The notes: generated by a model from the letters alone, not told the origin. Positions 8,060 through 16,144 are shown, counted from the stretch's first letter. The stretch is 20,579 bases of DNA from an uncultured Acetatifactor sp. (GCA_910586435.1 CAJUGT010000066.1:1-20579); one strand, 5' to 3'. Numbers and translations: made by a program.

Positions 8060-9034
8060 ATGTCAAATGAAGTAAAGACAATTGCGGTATTGACAAGCGG
8101 AGGGGATGCGCCGGGTATGAACGCAGCAATACGTTCCGTGGTGCGCACCGCTATTTTCAGAGGGGTGAAAGTAAAGGGAATCAAGAAGGGCTATAATGGC
8201 TTGCTCAATGAGGATATTATTGAAATGGAGCCCCGGCATGTATCCGATATTATCCAGAGGGGCGGTACGGTTCTGGGCACGGCAAGATGCCTGGAATTCA
8301 CGAAACTTGAATATCAGCAAAAGGGCGTGGAAATCTGTAAAAAACATGGTATTGACGGAATTGTGGTAATCGGCGGCGATGGTTCATACCGGGGAGCCCA
8401 GGCTCTTTCAAGATTGGGTATCAATACGGTGGGAATTCCCGGAACCATAGATCTGGACATTGCCTGTACGGAATATACCATAGGTTTTGATACGGCGGTC
8501 AATACGGCCATGCAGGCAATTGACAAGGTAAAAGACACCTCTTCCTCCCATGAGCGTTGCAGTATCATCGAGGTTATGGGACGTCATGCGGGGTATATCG
8601 CTCTGTGGTGTGGTATCGCAAACGGCGCGGAGGACATTCTTCTGCCTGAGAGATACCATTATGATGAGCAGGAGATAATTAATAATATTATCGGAAGCCG
8701 TAAAAAGGGCAAGACCCATCATCTGATTATCAATGCGGAGGGAATTGGTCATTCCACTTCCATGGCAAGAAGGATTGAGGCGGCTACAGGCATTGAAACC
8801 AGAGCTACCATTTTGGGATACATGCAAAGAGGCGGAAACCCCACCGCCATGGATCGTTTTTATGCGTCCATTATGGGGGCATATGCGGTGGATATTATGC
8901 TTCAGGGCAAGACCAACCGTGTGGTGGGGTACAGGCAGGGCAAGTTTACGGATTTTGATATTGAAGAGGCTTTGCGGATGCAGAAGGGCATTGATGAGTA
9001 TCAGTATGAGATAGCGAAAGTTCTCACCATTTGA
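8060..9034 (+). CDS. pfkA: ATP-dependent 6-phosphofructokinase
   Basis: This 324-residue enzyme phosphorylates fructose 6-phosphate to fructose 1,6-bisphosphate, the committed step of glycolysis. The ATP-binding segment is LTSGGDAPGMNAAIR near the N-terminus. GGDGS (105-109) with glycine after the Asp points to ATP rather than diphosphate as donor. The catalytic segment reads GTIDLDIACTEYTIGFDTA, with D131 and D133; the residue between them is Leu, where most bacterial enzymes have Asn. MGRHAGYIAL and GYMQRGG complete the substrate site. AGGAGG (8046-8051) sets ATG 8060. It follows dnaE in the same direction with no terminator between, a neighbourhood common in Firmicutes. Confidence 0.96.
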   Translation: MSNEVKTIAVLTSGGDAPGMNAAIRSVVRTAIFRGVKVKGIKKGYNGLLNEDIIEMEPRHVSDIIQRGGTVLGTARCLEFTKLEYQQKGVEICKKHGIDGIVVIGGDGSYRGAQALSRLGINTVGIPGTIDLDIACTEYTIGFDTAVNTAMQAIDKVKDTSSSHERCSIIEVMGRHAGYIALWCGIANGAEDILLPERYHYDEQEIINNIIGSRKKGKTHHLIINAEGIGHSTSMARRIEAATGIETRATILGYMQRGGNPTAMDRFYASIMGAYAVDIMLQGKTNRVVGYRQGKFTDFDIEEALRMQKGIDEYQYEIAKVLTI

Positions 9035-9127
9035 CGGTATGAATGTCCGGGGATAAGCAGGTTCCAACAGAGTTTCCATCAGGATTTGATAAGTATAAAC
9101 TGGCAGATGCCGGGGCAGGAGGATAAA

Positions 9128-9934
9128 ATGATTACCAGCAGCGCGAATCCCAAAGTGAAACAGGTGGCTCTGTGGCAGGCGAAGGGAAAAGAAAGGCGCA
9201 GGGCAGGGGTTTTTCTGACAGAAGGTTTTAAGATGTTTGAAGAGGCGCCGGAGGAAAGGCTTAGGGAAGTGTATCTTACTTCTGAGGCGTTGGAGAAAGT
9301 TTCCGAAACTCCTGGCATGAAGGAAAAGCTTATGCGCGCAGGGTATGAGGAAGTGACGCCGGAGGTATTCCGCAAAATGTCCGATACCCAGACCCCCCAG
9401 GGGATACTGTGTGTGGTGGAAAGGCCGGAATATGAATTGGAGCGGCTGCTCACAGTACCCCGGCCGCTGCTGTTGGTGGTGGAAGGACTTCAGGACCCCG
9501 GCAATCTGGGCGCCATTGTCAGAACCGGTGAGGGCGCAGGCGTCACGGGGATAATTATGAGTGTGGGAACGGTGGATATATTTCATCCCAAAACCATCCG
9601 GGCCACCATGGGGTCTATTTACCGTGTGCCTTTTGTATGGGCGGAGGATTTGACAAAGGTGATGGGGATGCTGCGGGAGAAGGGGATTCATAGTTTTGCG
9701 GCGCATTTGGAGGGGAAACGGTACTATGACAGCTTTTCCTTTCGGGAGGGCACTGCCTTTTTGATTGGAAATGAAGGGGCCGGATTGGGGAGAGAACTGG
9801 CCCGGAGGGCGGATGACTATCTGAAGATACCCATGGAAGGAAAGGTGGAGTCATTGAATGCGGCCATTGCTGCGTCCCTGCTGATGTATGAGGCGCATCG
9901 GCAGCGGAATGGGTCCAGTGATACATTGAACTGA
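9128..9934 (+). CDS. TrmH/SpoU-family RNA 2'-O-methyltransferase
   Basis: The product of 268 residues fits the SPOUT family, which moves a methyl group from SAM to a ribose 2'-OH in rRNA or tRNA. The N-terminal third (ITSSANPKVKQVALWQAKGKE...FLTEGFKMFEE) resembles the SpoU substrate-binding domain. The C-terminal knot domain shows LQDPGNLGAIVRTGEGAG, then FLIGNEGAGL, then IPMEGKVESLNAAIAASLLM, the three standard SpoU motifs. The exact RNA target cannot be read from sequence; 23S rRNA is common for this subgroup. ATG 9128 is chosen over an upstream TTG because AGGAGG lies at 9117-9122. It is 93 bp after pfkA and 63 bp before proC, probably one transcript. Confidence 0.92.
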   Translation: MITSSANPKVKQVALWQAKGKERRRAGVFLTEGFKMFEEAPEERLREVYLTSEALEKVSETPGMKEKLMRAGYEEVTPEVFRKMSDTQTPQGILCVVERPEYELERLLTVPRPLLLVVEGLQDPGNLGAIVRTGEGAGVTGIIMSVGTVDIFHPKTIRATMGSIYRVPFVWAEDLTKVMGMLREKGIHSFAAHLEGKRYYDSFSFREGTAFLIGNEGAGLGRELARRADDYLKIPMEGKVESLNAAIAASLLMYEAHRQRNGSSDTLN

Positions 9935-9997
9935 TATTTTCCCAAACGGCCGGGGCGGTGACGGAATTTATGATTTTCAGGATAAGGGAGTCGTGTG

Positions 9998-10792
9998 ATG
10001 ATCGGATTTATCGGATTGGGTAATATGGCATCTGCCATGATTGGCGGGATACTGAAAAAGGGACTGGCAGAATCCGCTGAAATAATAGGATCTTGCAGGA
10101 CGGAAGCCACAAGGAAGCAGATAAGAGACAAATATGGCATCAGGACGGTGTCGGACAACAGGCAGGTGGCCAATGGGGCGGATATATTGATTCTGGCTGT
10201 AAAACCAAATGTGCTTCAGGAAGTGATTCGGGAGATACGCATGGAAGTCAGTTCCCACTGTCTGGTGGTAAGCATAGCGGCGGGACGGAGCCTGGAATGG
10301 TTGAAAGAGGCATTTGACAGGCCGGAAGTAAAGGTGATTCGCTGTATGCCCAATACACCGGCATTGGTATTGGAGGGGTGTACCGGCATCTGCGCCGGGG
10401 ATGAAGTAACCCGGGAGGAACTTGAAAGGGTTGTGGAATTGGCGGAGTCCTTCGGAAAGGCGAGTATGGTTCCGGAGCGTCTCATGGATGCGGTGGTGGG
10501 CGTCAGCGGAAGTTCTCCGGCCTATGTCTTTCTGTTCATTGAAGCCATGGCGGACGGTGCGGTGGCAGCGGGGATGCCGAGAAAGCAGGCGTATGAATTC
10601 GCGGCCCAGTCAGTGCTTGGAAGCGCTAAAATGGTATTGGAGACAGGGCTGCACCCCGGGGTGCTGAAAGATATGGTATGTTCTCCCGGAGGCACCACCA
10701 TACAGGCAGTGAAAGTATTGGAAGAGAAAGGTCTTCGCAGCGCAGTTATGGATGCTGTGGAAGCTTGCGTTGAACAATCCAGGAAAATGTGA
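9998..10792 (+). CDS. proC: Pyrroline-5-carboxylate reductase
   Basis: This 264-residue enzyme reduces 1-pyrroline-5-carboxylate to L-proline with NAD(P)H, the last step of proline synthesis. The N-terminal Rossmann fold starts IGFIGLGNMASAMIGG. MPNTPALVLEGCTG marks the end of the nucleotide-binding domain. The C-terminal helical dimer domain has GVSGSSPAYVFLFIEAMADG and the family signature DMVCSPGGTTIQA. ATG 9998 follows an adjacent GTG; AAGGGAG just upstream suits either. It is the last gene of the dnaE-pfkA-methyltransferase-proC run and is followed by a strong terminator. Confidence 0.97.
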   Translation: MIGFIGLGNMASAMIGGILKKGLAESAEIIGSCRTEATRKQIRDKYGIRTVSDNRQVANGADILILAVKPNVLQEVIREIRMEVSSHCLVVSIAAGRSLEWLKEAFDRPEVKVIRCMPNTPALVLEGCTGICAGDEVTREELERVVELAESFGKASMVPERLMDAVVGVSGSSPAYVFLFIEAMADGAVAAGMPRKQAYEFAAQSVLGSAKMVLETGLHPGVLKDMVCSPGGTTIQAVKVLEEKGLRSAVMDAVEACVEQSRKM

Positions 10793-10825
10793 CAGTTCTC
10801 CTTTTTAAAAAGGGGATGATTATAG

Positions 10826-10866
10826 AAAAAGAGTTAGCTGTATCGTAAAGCAGCTAACTCTTTTTA
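10826..10866. terminator. Strong bidirectional intrinsic terminator
   Basis: A perfect 15-bp stem AAAAAGAGTTAGCTG / CAGCTAACTCTTTTT (10826-10840 and 10851-10865) has a 10-nt loop. The A/T tails give a T-run on both strands, so it can end proC on the plus strand and the ABC exporter operon on the minus strand. Confidence 0.93.
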
Positions 10867-10886
10867 TGTACACGGCATCTAAAGGA

Positions 10887-10946
10887 GGAATGTCAGCAGG
10901 AGCTGACGGATGCCCGGCTCGCAGGCAGGAGAGGAACCTGCCTGCG
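10887..10946. repeat. Solitary hairpin element related to the 57-bp repeats
   Basis: TGTCAGCAGGAGCTGACGGA (from 10890) matches the start of the 57-bp units, with a cleaner stem GTCAGC-agga-GCTGAC. It is followed by TGCCCGG.., as in those units. A second hairpin CGCAGGCAGG / CCTGCCTGCG with a seven-base loop ends just before the stop of the minus-strand exporter gene. It follows an intrinsic terminator, as the tandem array does. Confidence 0.7.
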
Positions 10947-10948
10947 GT

Positions 10949-12865
10949 TTAAGGCTGCGTTTGAACCGAGGCGGTATTTTCGGATGTATAGTACTGTGCC
11001 TGCGCAGTCCAGAGTTCGTGATATTTTCCGTTTTCTACAGCGAGAAGCCCTTCATGGCTGCCCTGTTGAACCACCGTTCCCTTGTCAAATACGCAGATTT
11101 CGTCGCAGAAGCGGCAGGAAGACAGACGGTGGCTGATGTAAATTGCCGTTTTGTCTTCAATAATTTCGTTGAATTTACTATAAATTTCAGCCTCAGCGAT
11201 GGGATCTAAAGCTGCGGTGGGTTCGTCCAGGATGATAAAGGGAGCGTTTTTATAGAGGGTTCTGGCCAGGGCAATTTTCTGTTTTTCTCCTCCTGACATG
11301 TCCACGCCTTCCTTGCTGAACGTTTTGGAAAGGTATGTCTCGGTGCCCAGCGGAAGATTTTTCAGCCGCTCTTCAAGGCCGGCCTTTTTCAGGCATTCTT
11401 CCACACGGGCTTTGTCATATTCTTCCCCTGACGCCACATTTTGGCCCAGTGTAAAATCTGTCAAAGTAAAGTCCTGGAACACCACGGAGAATATGGAGAG
11501 ATATTCTTCGTAGCGGTATTGCCGGATGTCAACGCCGTTTAGGAGAATGACCCCTTCCGTAGGGTCGTAAAGACGGCAGAGAAGCTTGATGAAGGTGGTC
11601 TTACCGGAGCCGTTCTGTCCCACCACGGCCAGCCTTTTCCCTACCTGGAACTTCAGGTTGATGTGGCGCAGTGTATATTGTTCACAGCCGGGATACCGGA
11701 AGGATACATCCTTAAATTCGATTTCATGAGTTCCGTTATCGAGACTTGTGACCTTCATATCTCCCTGGTACATGGAATTTTCCATATCCAGGAAATCAAA
11801 ATTCATCTTCAGGAATGAGGCGTGGTTGCGTGCCTGCCCCAGCACCTGAAACAGAGAGGCTACTTTGCCTGAGAGGTTGGAGATGGCGGAGATATATTGT
11901 GTCACCATTCCCAATCCGAACGCTCCCGCCCATGCCTTGGTACATACAAACACATAGACTATGCCGGAAAAGAGGATGGAAAAGATGGAAGAAAGCACAT
12001 ACCATACTCCCATTTTTCCTCTGCTCAATTTGGCGTAAAGGCCATTGGAATGGAAGGTGCCTTCCTTGTCTGCGTTGATTTTTTGGCAGAGAATATCCTG
12101 GCGGTACATGCGTACATCCTCGGCTTTATCCGTTCTTTTTCCCAGGTAGCCATAAAATCCAAACAGACGGTTGCTAAGATTGTGGTTTCCTGCGTTTTCT
12201 GCCCAGACGGCATCCGCTTTTACTACGAACAGAGGGGACAGGTATGTCACTCCCAGCAGCACTCCTATGATTAAGAGAATAAACAGCGGGCTGTTCAATG
12301 CGGTCAGCGGTCCTGCGTTTTCCGGCACCTTACTGGTAAACAGGCTCACCGTCAGGCTGACGCCGCTGAACAGGGAGATGACTCCTGACAATATCATGTC
12401 ATAGAACCAAATGACTCTGCGAAGGCTTCTGCCTCCGGAGTTGGCATACTGTTCCAGTGATTCCAGCTGTTCGTGGGTTTGGGTATTATCTACCAGACTG
12501 TAATCCATACACATCATTTTGTCCGCGCGAATCTGCCGCTCCAGCCAATATAGAAATTGATCTTCTACTCTGAAATGTCTGCGGGTCAGGGAAGAGACAA
12601 GCCCTAAAAGTAAGGAAAAAATCAGAGTAAACCCAACCAGTTCCATCAGCCTTTGGGGATTTCTGGCTCCTGACAGCTCCTCAATAATCCGGGCTGAGAG
12701 GTAGATGTGTATAAAAGGGGTAATCGCCGTGTAAATGGTGTAAAAGGTATGGATGAAGAGCATATGGGGGCGATAATGGTAAAAAAGCTTCAGGGCTTTT
12801 CTGGTAATAATCCAAGTTTCTTTCCAGGACAGGAGTTCTTTTTTGTTTTTCTTTTTTTCATACAT
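10949..12865 (-). CDS. ABC exporter half-transporter, second gene of a pair
   Basis: The protein has 638 residues: a membrane domain of about six helices (roughly 40-330), then an ATPase domain. The ATPase shows Walker A GQNGSGKTT, Q-loop FQDFTL, signature MSGGEKQ, Walker B IILDEPTAALD and switch His in YISHRL, all intact. It would act in the cytoplasmic membrane, exporting an unknown substrate (lipid, drug or peptide). No peptidase domain is present, which argues against a classical bacteriocin exporter. ATG 12865 (MYEKKKNKK) is chosen because GAGGAGGAA precedes it; a longer frame reaching 12982 would run inside the upstream gene. It overlaps that gene by 8 nt, indicating coupled translation and probably a heterodimer. 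Confidence 0.9.
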   Translation of the reverse strand: MYEKKKNKKELLSWKETWIITRKALKLFYHYRPHMLFIHTFYTIYTAITPFIHIYLSARIIEELSGARNPQRLMELVGFTLIFSLLLGLVSSLTRRHFRVEDQFLYWLERQIRADKMMCMDYSLVDNTQTHEQLESLEQYANSGGRSLRRVIWFYDMILSGVISLFSGVSLTVSLFTSKVPENAGPLTALNSPLFILLIIGVLLGVTYLSPLFVVKADAVWAENAGNHNLSNRLFGFYGYLGKRTDKAEDVRMYRQDILCQKINADKEGTFHSNGLYAKLSRGKMGVWYVLSSIFSILFSGIVYVFVCTKAWAGAFGLGMVTQYISAISNLSGKVASLFQVLGQARNHASFLKMNFDFLDMENSMYQGDMKVTSLDNGTHEIEFKDVSFRYPGCEQYTLRHINLKFQVGKRLAVVGQNGSGKTTFIKLLCRLYDPTEGVILLNGVDIRQYRYEEYLSIFSVVFQDFTLTDFTLGQNVASGEEYDKARVEECLKKAGLEERLKNLPLGTETYLSKTFSKEGVDMSGGEKQKIALARTLYKNAPFIILDEPTAALDPIAEAEIYSKFNEIIEDKTAIYISHRLSSCRFCDEICVFDKGTVVQQGSHEGLLAVENGKYHELWTAQAQYYTSENTASVQTQP

Positions 12866-14717
12866 TGGCGGGTTCCTCCTCTCTGTAATATTTGCTTTGC
12901 ACCTCAAAAAGCTCTGCGTATACGGCGCCTTTTTGAAGAAGCGATTCATGGGTGCCTTCCTCGGCAATGCCCCCGTCGGCAATCAGGACAATGCGGTCAC
13001 AGAACCTGGTGGAGGCAAGCCGGTGGGAAATATATATGGAGGAACGGTTTTGCGTCATATCATTGTATTTCTGATATAGCTCAGACTCGGCGATGGGGTC
13101 TAAGGCGGCGGTGGGTTCATCCAATATGACAATGGGTGTGTCCTTGTACAGTGCCCTTGCCAGCATGAGACGCTGGGTCTCTCCGCCGGAGAGCATTATG
13201 GCGTCTAAGTGGATTTCACGGTTCAGCTTAGTCTCATAACCTTCCGGGAGGGATTCTATTTTCTCTGTCAGAGACGCTTTCTCCACACAGTTCCTGACAC
13301 GTACCATGTCAATCTCATCCTCCGACTGGGCCACATTGACTGCAATGGAGGCAGCCAGAAGGCTGAAGTTCTGGAAAACGGTGGAGAAAAGTTTGTAGTA
13401 ATCCAGGCGGTTGTATTCCCGGATGTCTCTGCCGTTTAGCAGGACGTGTCCCTGGGTGGGGTCCAGCAGGCCGCAGAGCAGTTTGACAAGAGTGGTTTTG
13501 CCCGCCCCGTTCAAACCCACGATGGCCAGCTTCTCTCCAGGATGGAGAGTGAGGCAGATGTCGGTAAGGGTATCTTTTTCCGCTTCTGGATAGCGAAAGC
13601 TTACATGATCCAGGCAGAGTTCACAGGGGCTGCCGGACGCTATCTGAAGAGGTTCACCACCCTGAATCTGAAAGGTTTCAGGGTATTCCAGGCACTCTCT
13701 GACAAGGGATATATCAATACTTTCCTTATGCAGGTTCAGCAGGCCGTTCAGTATACCGCCCACCCATCCGTTAAAACTTCCTGCTGCGCTGAAGTATAAC
13801 AGGAACATGGAAATGCTTAAGTCATTGTTTAAGACCAGGTTAATCAAATAGGCGTAGACAACGCCGTTTCGCAGGAAGGTCAGTATTAAGTCTGCAATGC
13901 CGGACCATACAAGGACATTTTGTTCCCGCATCAGATATGCCAGATATGCCTTAATGGACTTGTCAACAATTTCCTGGAACCAGGGGCGCAGGCCAAACAG
14001 CCGAATATCTTTTGCCATGGATTGATTTCTTGCGTTGTTCTGCACATAACCCAGTTTGTCCAGAATCTTGCTCAATTCTTCCTTGTGTTTATAGCCATAG
14101 TTATTCAGGGGCTTGCTGATGCAATAGCCAATAAGACTGGTCATAAGGGAAACACCAATAACTACAGGAGGAAGGGCTGACATCATGAGAAGATAGATGA
14201 CAAAGCCCAGGATATTCTTATAGAGGTTTTGCATGGTACTCCATATGTGTTCCGTTGCCCTGTTGTTTCCGCATGTGGCGTCATTGGTTTTTGTCATCAG
14301 TTCCTGGAAGTCTTTTTTGCCAAGGTTCGGGTAGGAAGTAGTACATGCCTTGGTGTTGAGTCGTGAGATGATGGCCGAACGCAGGGTCACTTGTCCATAG
14401 AGCTGGTTGTTGCCGATGTAGGTGGAAGAGGCATGCAGGAACATGCTCAGGACGATGAAGCCCAGAATGGTCAGAAGCAATGTTTGCAGAGGCGCATGTC
14501 TTTCCACAGTCCCCAGAATCACGGGGGTGATTAACAGTTGTGTCAGGTTGAGGGCCACAGCCAGGGTAGCGCTCAAAAAGCAGAGGATTGGCACCTTTTT
14601 CTCCTGCTCTGCCCAGGACAATTTCAACATCCACCAGACATTCTGAACCATGTTGAATTTTGGTTTGGGCGGTTTTTCTTTTGGTTTTTTAGAAGTTTTT
14701 TGCGTTTCTTCCGTCAT
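12858..14717 (-). CDS. ABC exporter half-transporter, first gene of a pair
   Basis: The protein has 619 residues with a Lys/Pro-rich cytoplasmic start (TEETQKTSKKPKEKPPKPK), then a membrane domain of about six helices and an ATPase domain. Motifs are Walker A GLNGAGKTT, Q-loop FQNFSL, signature LSGGETQ, Walker B VILDEPTAALD and switch His in YISHRL. Both ATPase sites look complete, so there is no obvious degenerate site of the kind seen in some heterodimers. GGAGG with nine-base spacing sets ATG 14717; an ATG six bases earlier on that strand sits too close to it. It overlaps its partner by 8 nt. No adjacent regulator or substrate gene is visible, so the substrate is unknown. Confidence 0.9.
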   Translation of the reverse strand: MTEETQKTSKKPKEKPPKPKFNMVQNVWWMLKLSWAEQEKKVPILCFLSATLAVALNLTQLLITPVILGTVERHAPLQTLLLTILGFIVLSMFLHASSTYIGNNQLYGQVTLRSAIISRLNTKACTTSYPNLGKKDFQELMTKTNDATCGNNRATEHIWSTMQNLYKNILGFVIYLLMMSALPPVVIGVSLMTSLIGYCISKPLNNYGYKHKEELSKILDKLGYVQNNARNQSMAKDIRLFGLRPWFQEIVDKSIKAYLAYLMREQNVLVWSGIADLILTFLRNGVVYAYLINLVLNNDLSISMFLLYFSAAGSFNGWVGGILNGLLNLHKESIDISLVRECLEYPETFQIQGGEPLQIASGSPCELCLDHVSFRYPEAEKDTLTDICLTLHPGEKLAIVGLNGAGKTTLVKLLCGLLDPTQGHVLLNGRDIREYNRLDYYKLFSTVFQNFSLLAASIAVNVAQSEDEIDMVRVRNCVEKASLTEKIESLPEGYETKLNREIHLDAIMLSGGETQRLMLARALYKDTPIVILDEPTAALDPIAESELYQKYNDMTQNRSSIYISHRLASTRFCDRIVLIADGGIAEEGTHESLLQKGAVYAELFEVQSKYYREEEPANV

Positions 14718-14829
14718 TGTTCATGACCTCCTTTGGAAAAGATTATGATGCGCAGTGAGCCAACAGAATGTGTGATGTCCAATAATCGTTATGGAGTGCA
14801 GAATGGCTGCTGTTTGCTTTTGCAAAATA

Positions 14830-14858
14830 ATTATATCATATTTTAGAAAATAAGAAAG
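14830..14858 (-). promoter_or_regulatory. Possible promoter of the ABC exporter pair
   Basis: On the minus strand TGATATAAT (14838-14830) is a perfect -10 with the extended TG. The -35 is poor. It lies about 110 bp before the first exporter start. Confidence 0.5.
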
Positions 14859-15016
14859 ACCAAATGTTCTTTTTATGTAAAGTTATAATTATTGATTGGT
14901 TTATCTATGGCAGCATCCTTTTCTGGCCTGTGGATTTTGGAGATAGTTCACTTCTGTGCTTATATTTATATAGTGTCTGAAAATGGAAAAAGGTTGGTGT
15001 GTTTTTTGATTTTTCT

Positions 15017-15177
15017 AGAGTGTGTTTGAAAATTGCTTTCTGACAGCTGTGCGTCACAATTTGCGGTAGATTGGACCCGAAGGAGGGAAGCGTAGTGGGC
15101 TGCGTTGACCGAATGAGGGCCAAATATACCGCAAAGTGGGGCGTGCAGATGGCGGGAATGAATTTTCAAACATGTAC
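15017..15177. repeat. Long palindromic intergenic element
   Basis: The ends are an exact 12-bp inverted repeat, TGTTTGAAAATT (15023-15034) and AATTTTCAAACA (15161-15172). Inside, TTTGCGGTAGATTGGACCC matches the complement of GGGCCAAATATACCGCAAA with few mismatches. The centre folds as AGCGTAG-tggg-CTGCGTT with wobbles. The whole 150-160 bp could form one long hairpin. There is no gene in it. It lies between the divergent exporter operon and the NUDIX gene and looks like a non-autonomous or structured repeat. The rest of 14859-15233 shows nothing I can name. Confidence 0.75.
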
Positions 15178-15233
15178 TAAGGAATATTGACTGGCTGTTT
15201 TTTGAAATAACATCAAGAAGTATGTTCTATGAT

Positions 15234-15262
15234 TTGACAGGTTCTGTAATTTATTGTAGATT
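15234..15262 (+). promoter_or_regulatory. Promoter of the NUDIX gene
   Basis: A consensus -35 TTGACA (15234-15239), 17-bp spacer and -10 TAGATT (15257-15262) precede the NUDIX start by about 110 bp. Confidence 0.75.
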
Positions 15263-15308
15263 AAATAAATAATAACAAGCGATTTTGAATTTTCCGGTTA
15301 AGAAATGT

Positions 15309-15356
15309 CAAGCGGACAAGTTCCCGCAAGCGGGCAAGTTCCCACAAGTGGGAACT
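15309..15356 (+). repeat. 18-bp tandem repeat with palindromes in the NUDIX leader
   Basis: Units start at 15309, 15327 and 15345 (partial): CAAGCGGACAAGTTCCCG, then CAAGCGGGCAAGTTCCCA, then CAAGTGGGAACT. They create alternative hairpins, CCCG-caag-CGGG and the stronger AGTTCCCA-caag-TGGGAACT (15337-15356). The last hairpin ends just before the AGGAGA ribosome binding site. Confidence 0.75.
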
Positions 15357-15374
15357 GGAATAGGAGAACAGGTG

Positions 15375-15824
15375 ATGGAGAGAAGTGAAAAGGTTGAATT
15401 GACTGCATTGTGTTTGGTGTATAATGAAGAGGCGTATTTGTTGCAGGATCGTGTATCAGAAGACTGGAAGGGGTATACTTTGCCGGGGGGACATATCGAA
15501 AAGGGCGAGTCGATTGTTGACGCCATAGTCCGTGAAATGAAAGAGGAGACAGGTTTGACAATTCTGAATCCAAGACTATGCGGTGTAAAACAATTTCCCA
15601 TACAGGACGGAAGGTACCTGGTATTTCTTTTCTGCGCAAATAAATATGAAGGAGAATTGATTTCATCAGAAGAAGGAGTTATGCATTGGGTAAAGAAGGA
15701 AGAATTATCCAATGTAAATCTGGTAAGCGATTTTAAGGAATTACTGGAAGTGATATTGGATGAGAATCTGAATGAATTCCAATATATCATTGAAAATGGT
15801 AAGTGGACAGTGGTTTTAAAATAA
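15375..15824 (+). CDS. NUDIX hydrolase (MutT-like)
   Basis: A 149-residue cytoplasmic hydrolase of nucleoside-diphosphate-linked compounds. The NUDIX box is complete at 39-61: GHIEKGESIVDAIVREMKEE then TGL, with G39, E45, R53, E54, E57, E58 and G60 in place. LPGGH just before it and the FPIQDGRYLVFLFCANKYEGEL strand resemble 8-oxo-dGTP diphosphatase-type members, but the substrate cannot be fixed from sequence. ATG 15375 is preferred because TAGGAGAACAGG precedes it; a frame open to TTG 15285 would translate the palindromic tandem repeats. It has its own promoter and a weak hairpin ATTTCCC-ttt-GGGAGAT at its stop. Confidence 0.92.
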   Translation: MERSEKVELTALCLVYNEEAYLLQDRVSEDWKGYTLPGGHIEKGESIVDAIVREMKEETGLTILNPRLCGVKQFPIQDGRYLVFLFCANKYEGELISSEEGVMHWVKKEELSNVNLVSDFKELLEVILDENLNEFQYIIENGKWTVVLK

Positions 15825-15922
15825 TTTCCCTTTGGGAGATATTTGATTCGGGTGTTTTTTGCTGATGCCGACAGCGCTGGACATATGGGAATTATATAAT
15901 TACTAAGAAATAAAAATAGTAC

Positions 15923-15951
15923 TTGACTGAGAAGAGAAATTATAGTACAAT
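15923..15951 (+). promoter_or_regulatory. Promoter of the first TraX-family gene
   Basis: A -35 TTGACT (15923-15928), 17-bp spacer and -10 TACAAT (15946-15951) form a good vegetative promoter, giving a leader of about 190 nt before the TraX gene. Confidence 0.7.
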
Positions 15952-16048
15952 TTACATTAGCTATAGCGAATTAAAATAATGCTACAACAATCCGGATGAG
16001 AAATGCAAAGAAAAAACTTAAAACAGTTCTGGAATCGGAACAGGTGCT

Positions 16049-16076
16049 CACAGGTGGGGATTAGTTCCCACTTGTG
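16049..16076 (+). repeat. Palindrome in the TraX leader with two competing folds
   Basis: CACAGGTGGGGA-ttag-TTCCCACTTGTG can pair over about 12 positions. The downstream half can also fold alone as CCCAC-tt-GTGGG. It shares TAGTTCCCAC..GTGGGA with the NUDIX-leader palindrome at 15337. A GGGAGG follows directly. Confidence 0.55.
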
Positions 16077-16102
16077 GGAGGAATAAAAGGGAGAATGCGC
16101 TA

Positions 16103-16144
16103 ATGAAGAAAGAAATCTGTGACGTATATGGGAAAGTGTATTGA
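16103..16144 (+). CDS. 13-codon upstream open reading frame before the first TraX gene
   Basis: ATG 16103 opens MKKEICDVYGKVY and stops at TGA 16142-16144, two bases before the ATG of the TraX gene. AAGGGAG lies about 10 bases upstream. The second TraX copy is preceded in the same place by the end of a secreted-protein gene that also starts MKK. This frame might therefore be a coupling leader or the stub left by an internal deletion of such a gene. It could also be chance. Confidence 0.35.
   Translation: MKKEICDVYGKVY

Noticed and set aside
12866..12982. 39-residue N-terminal extension of the second exporter subunit
   Set aside because: It lies entirely within the upstream gene in another frame; ATG 12865 has a strong GAGGAGG and a typical start.
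14859..15016. Possible gene or RNA in the gap before the palindromic element
   Set aside because: Only short frames without start signals and no stable structure were seen.
15285..15374. 30-residue N-terminal extension of the NUDIX protein from TTG
   Set aside because: It would translate the 18-bp palindromic repeats and lacks a ribosome binding site; ATG 15375 has one.
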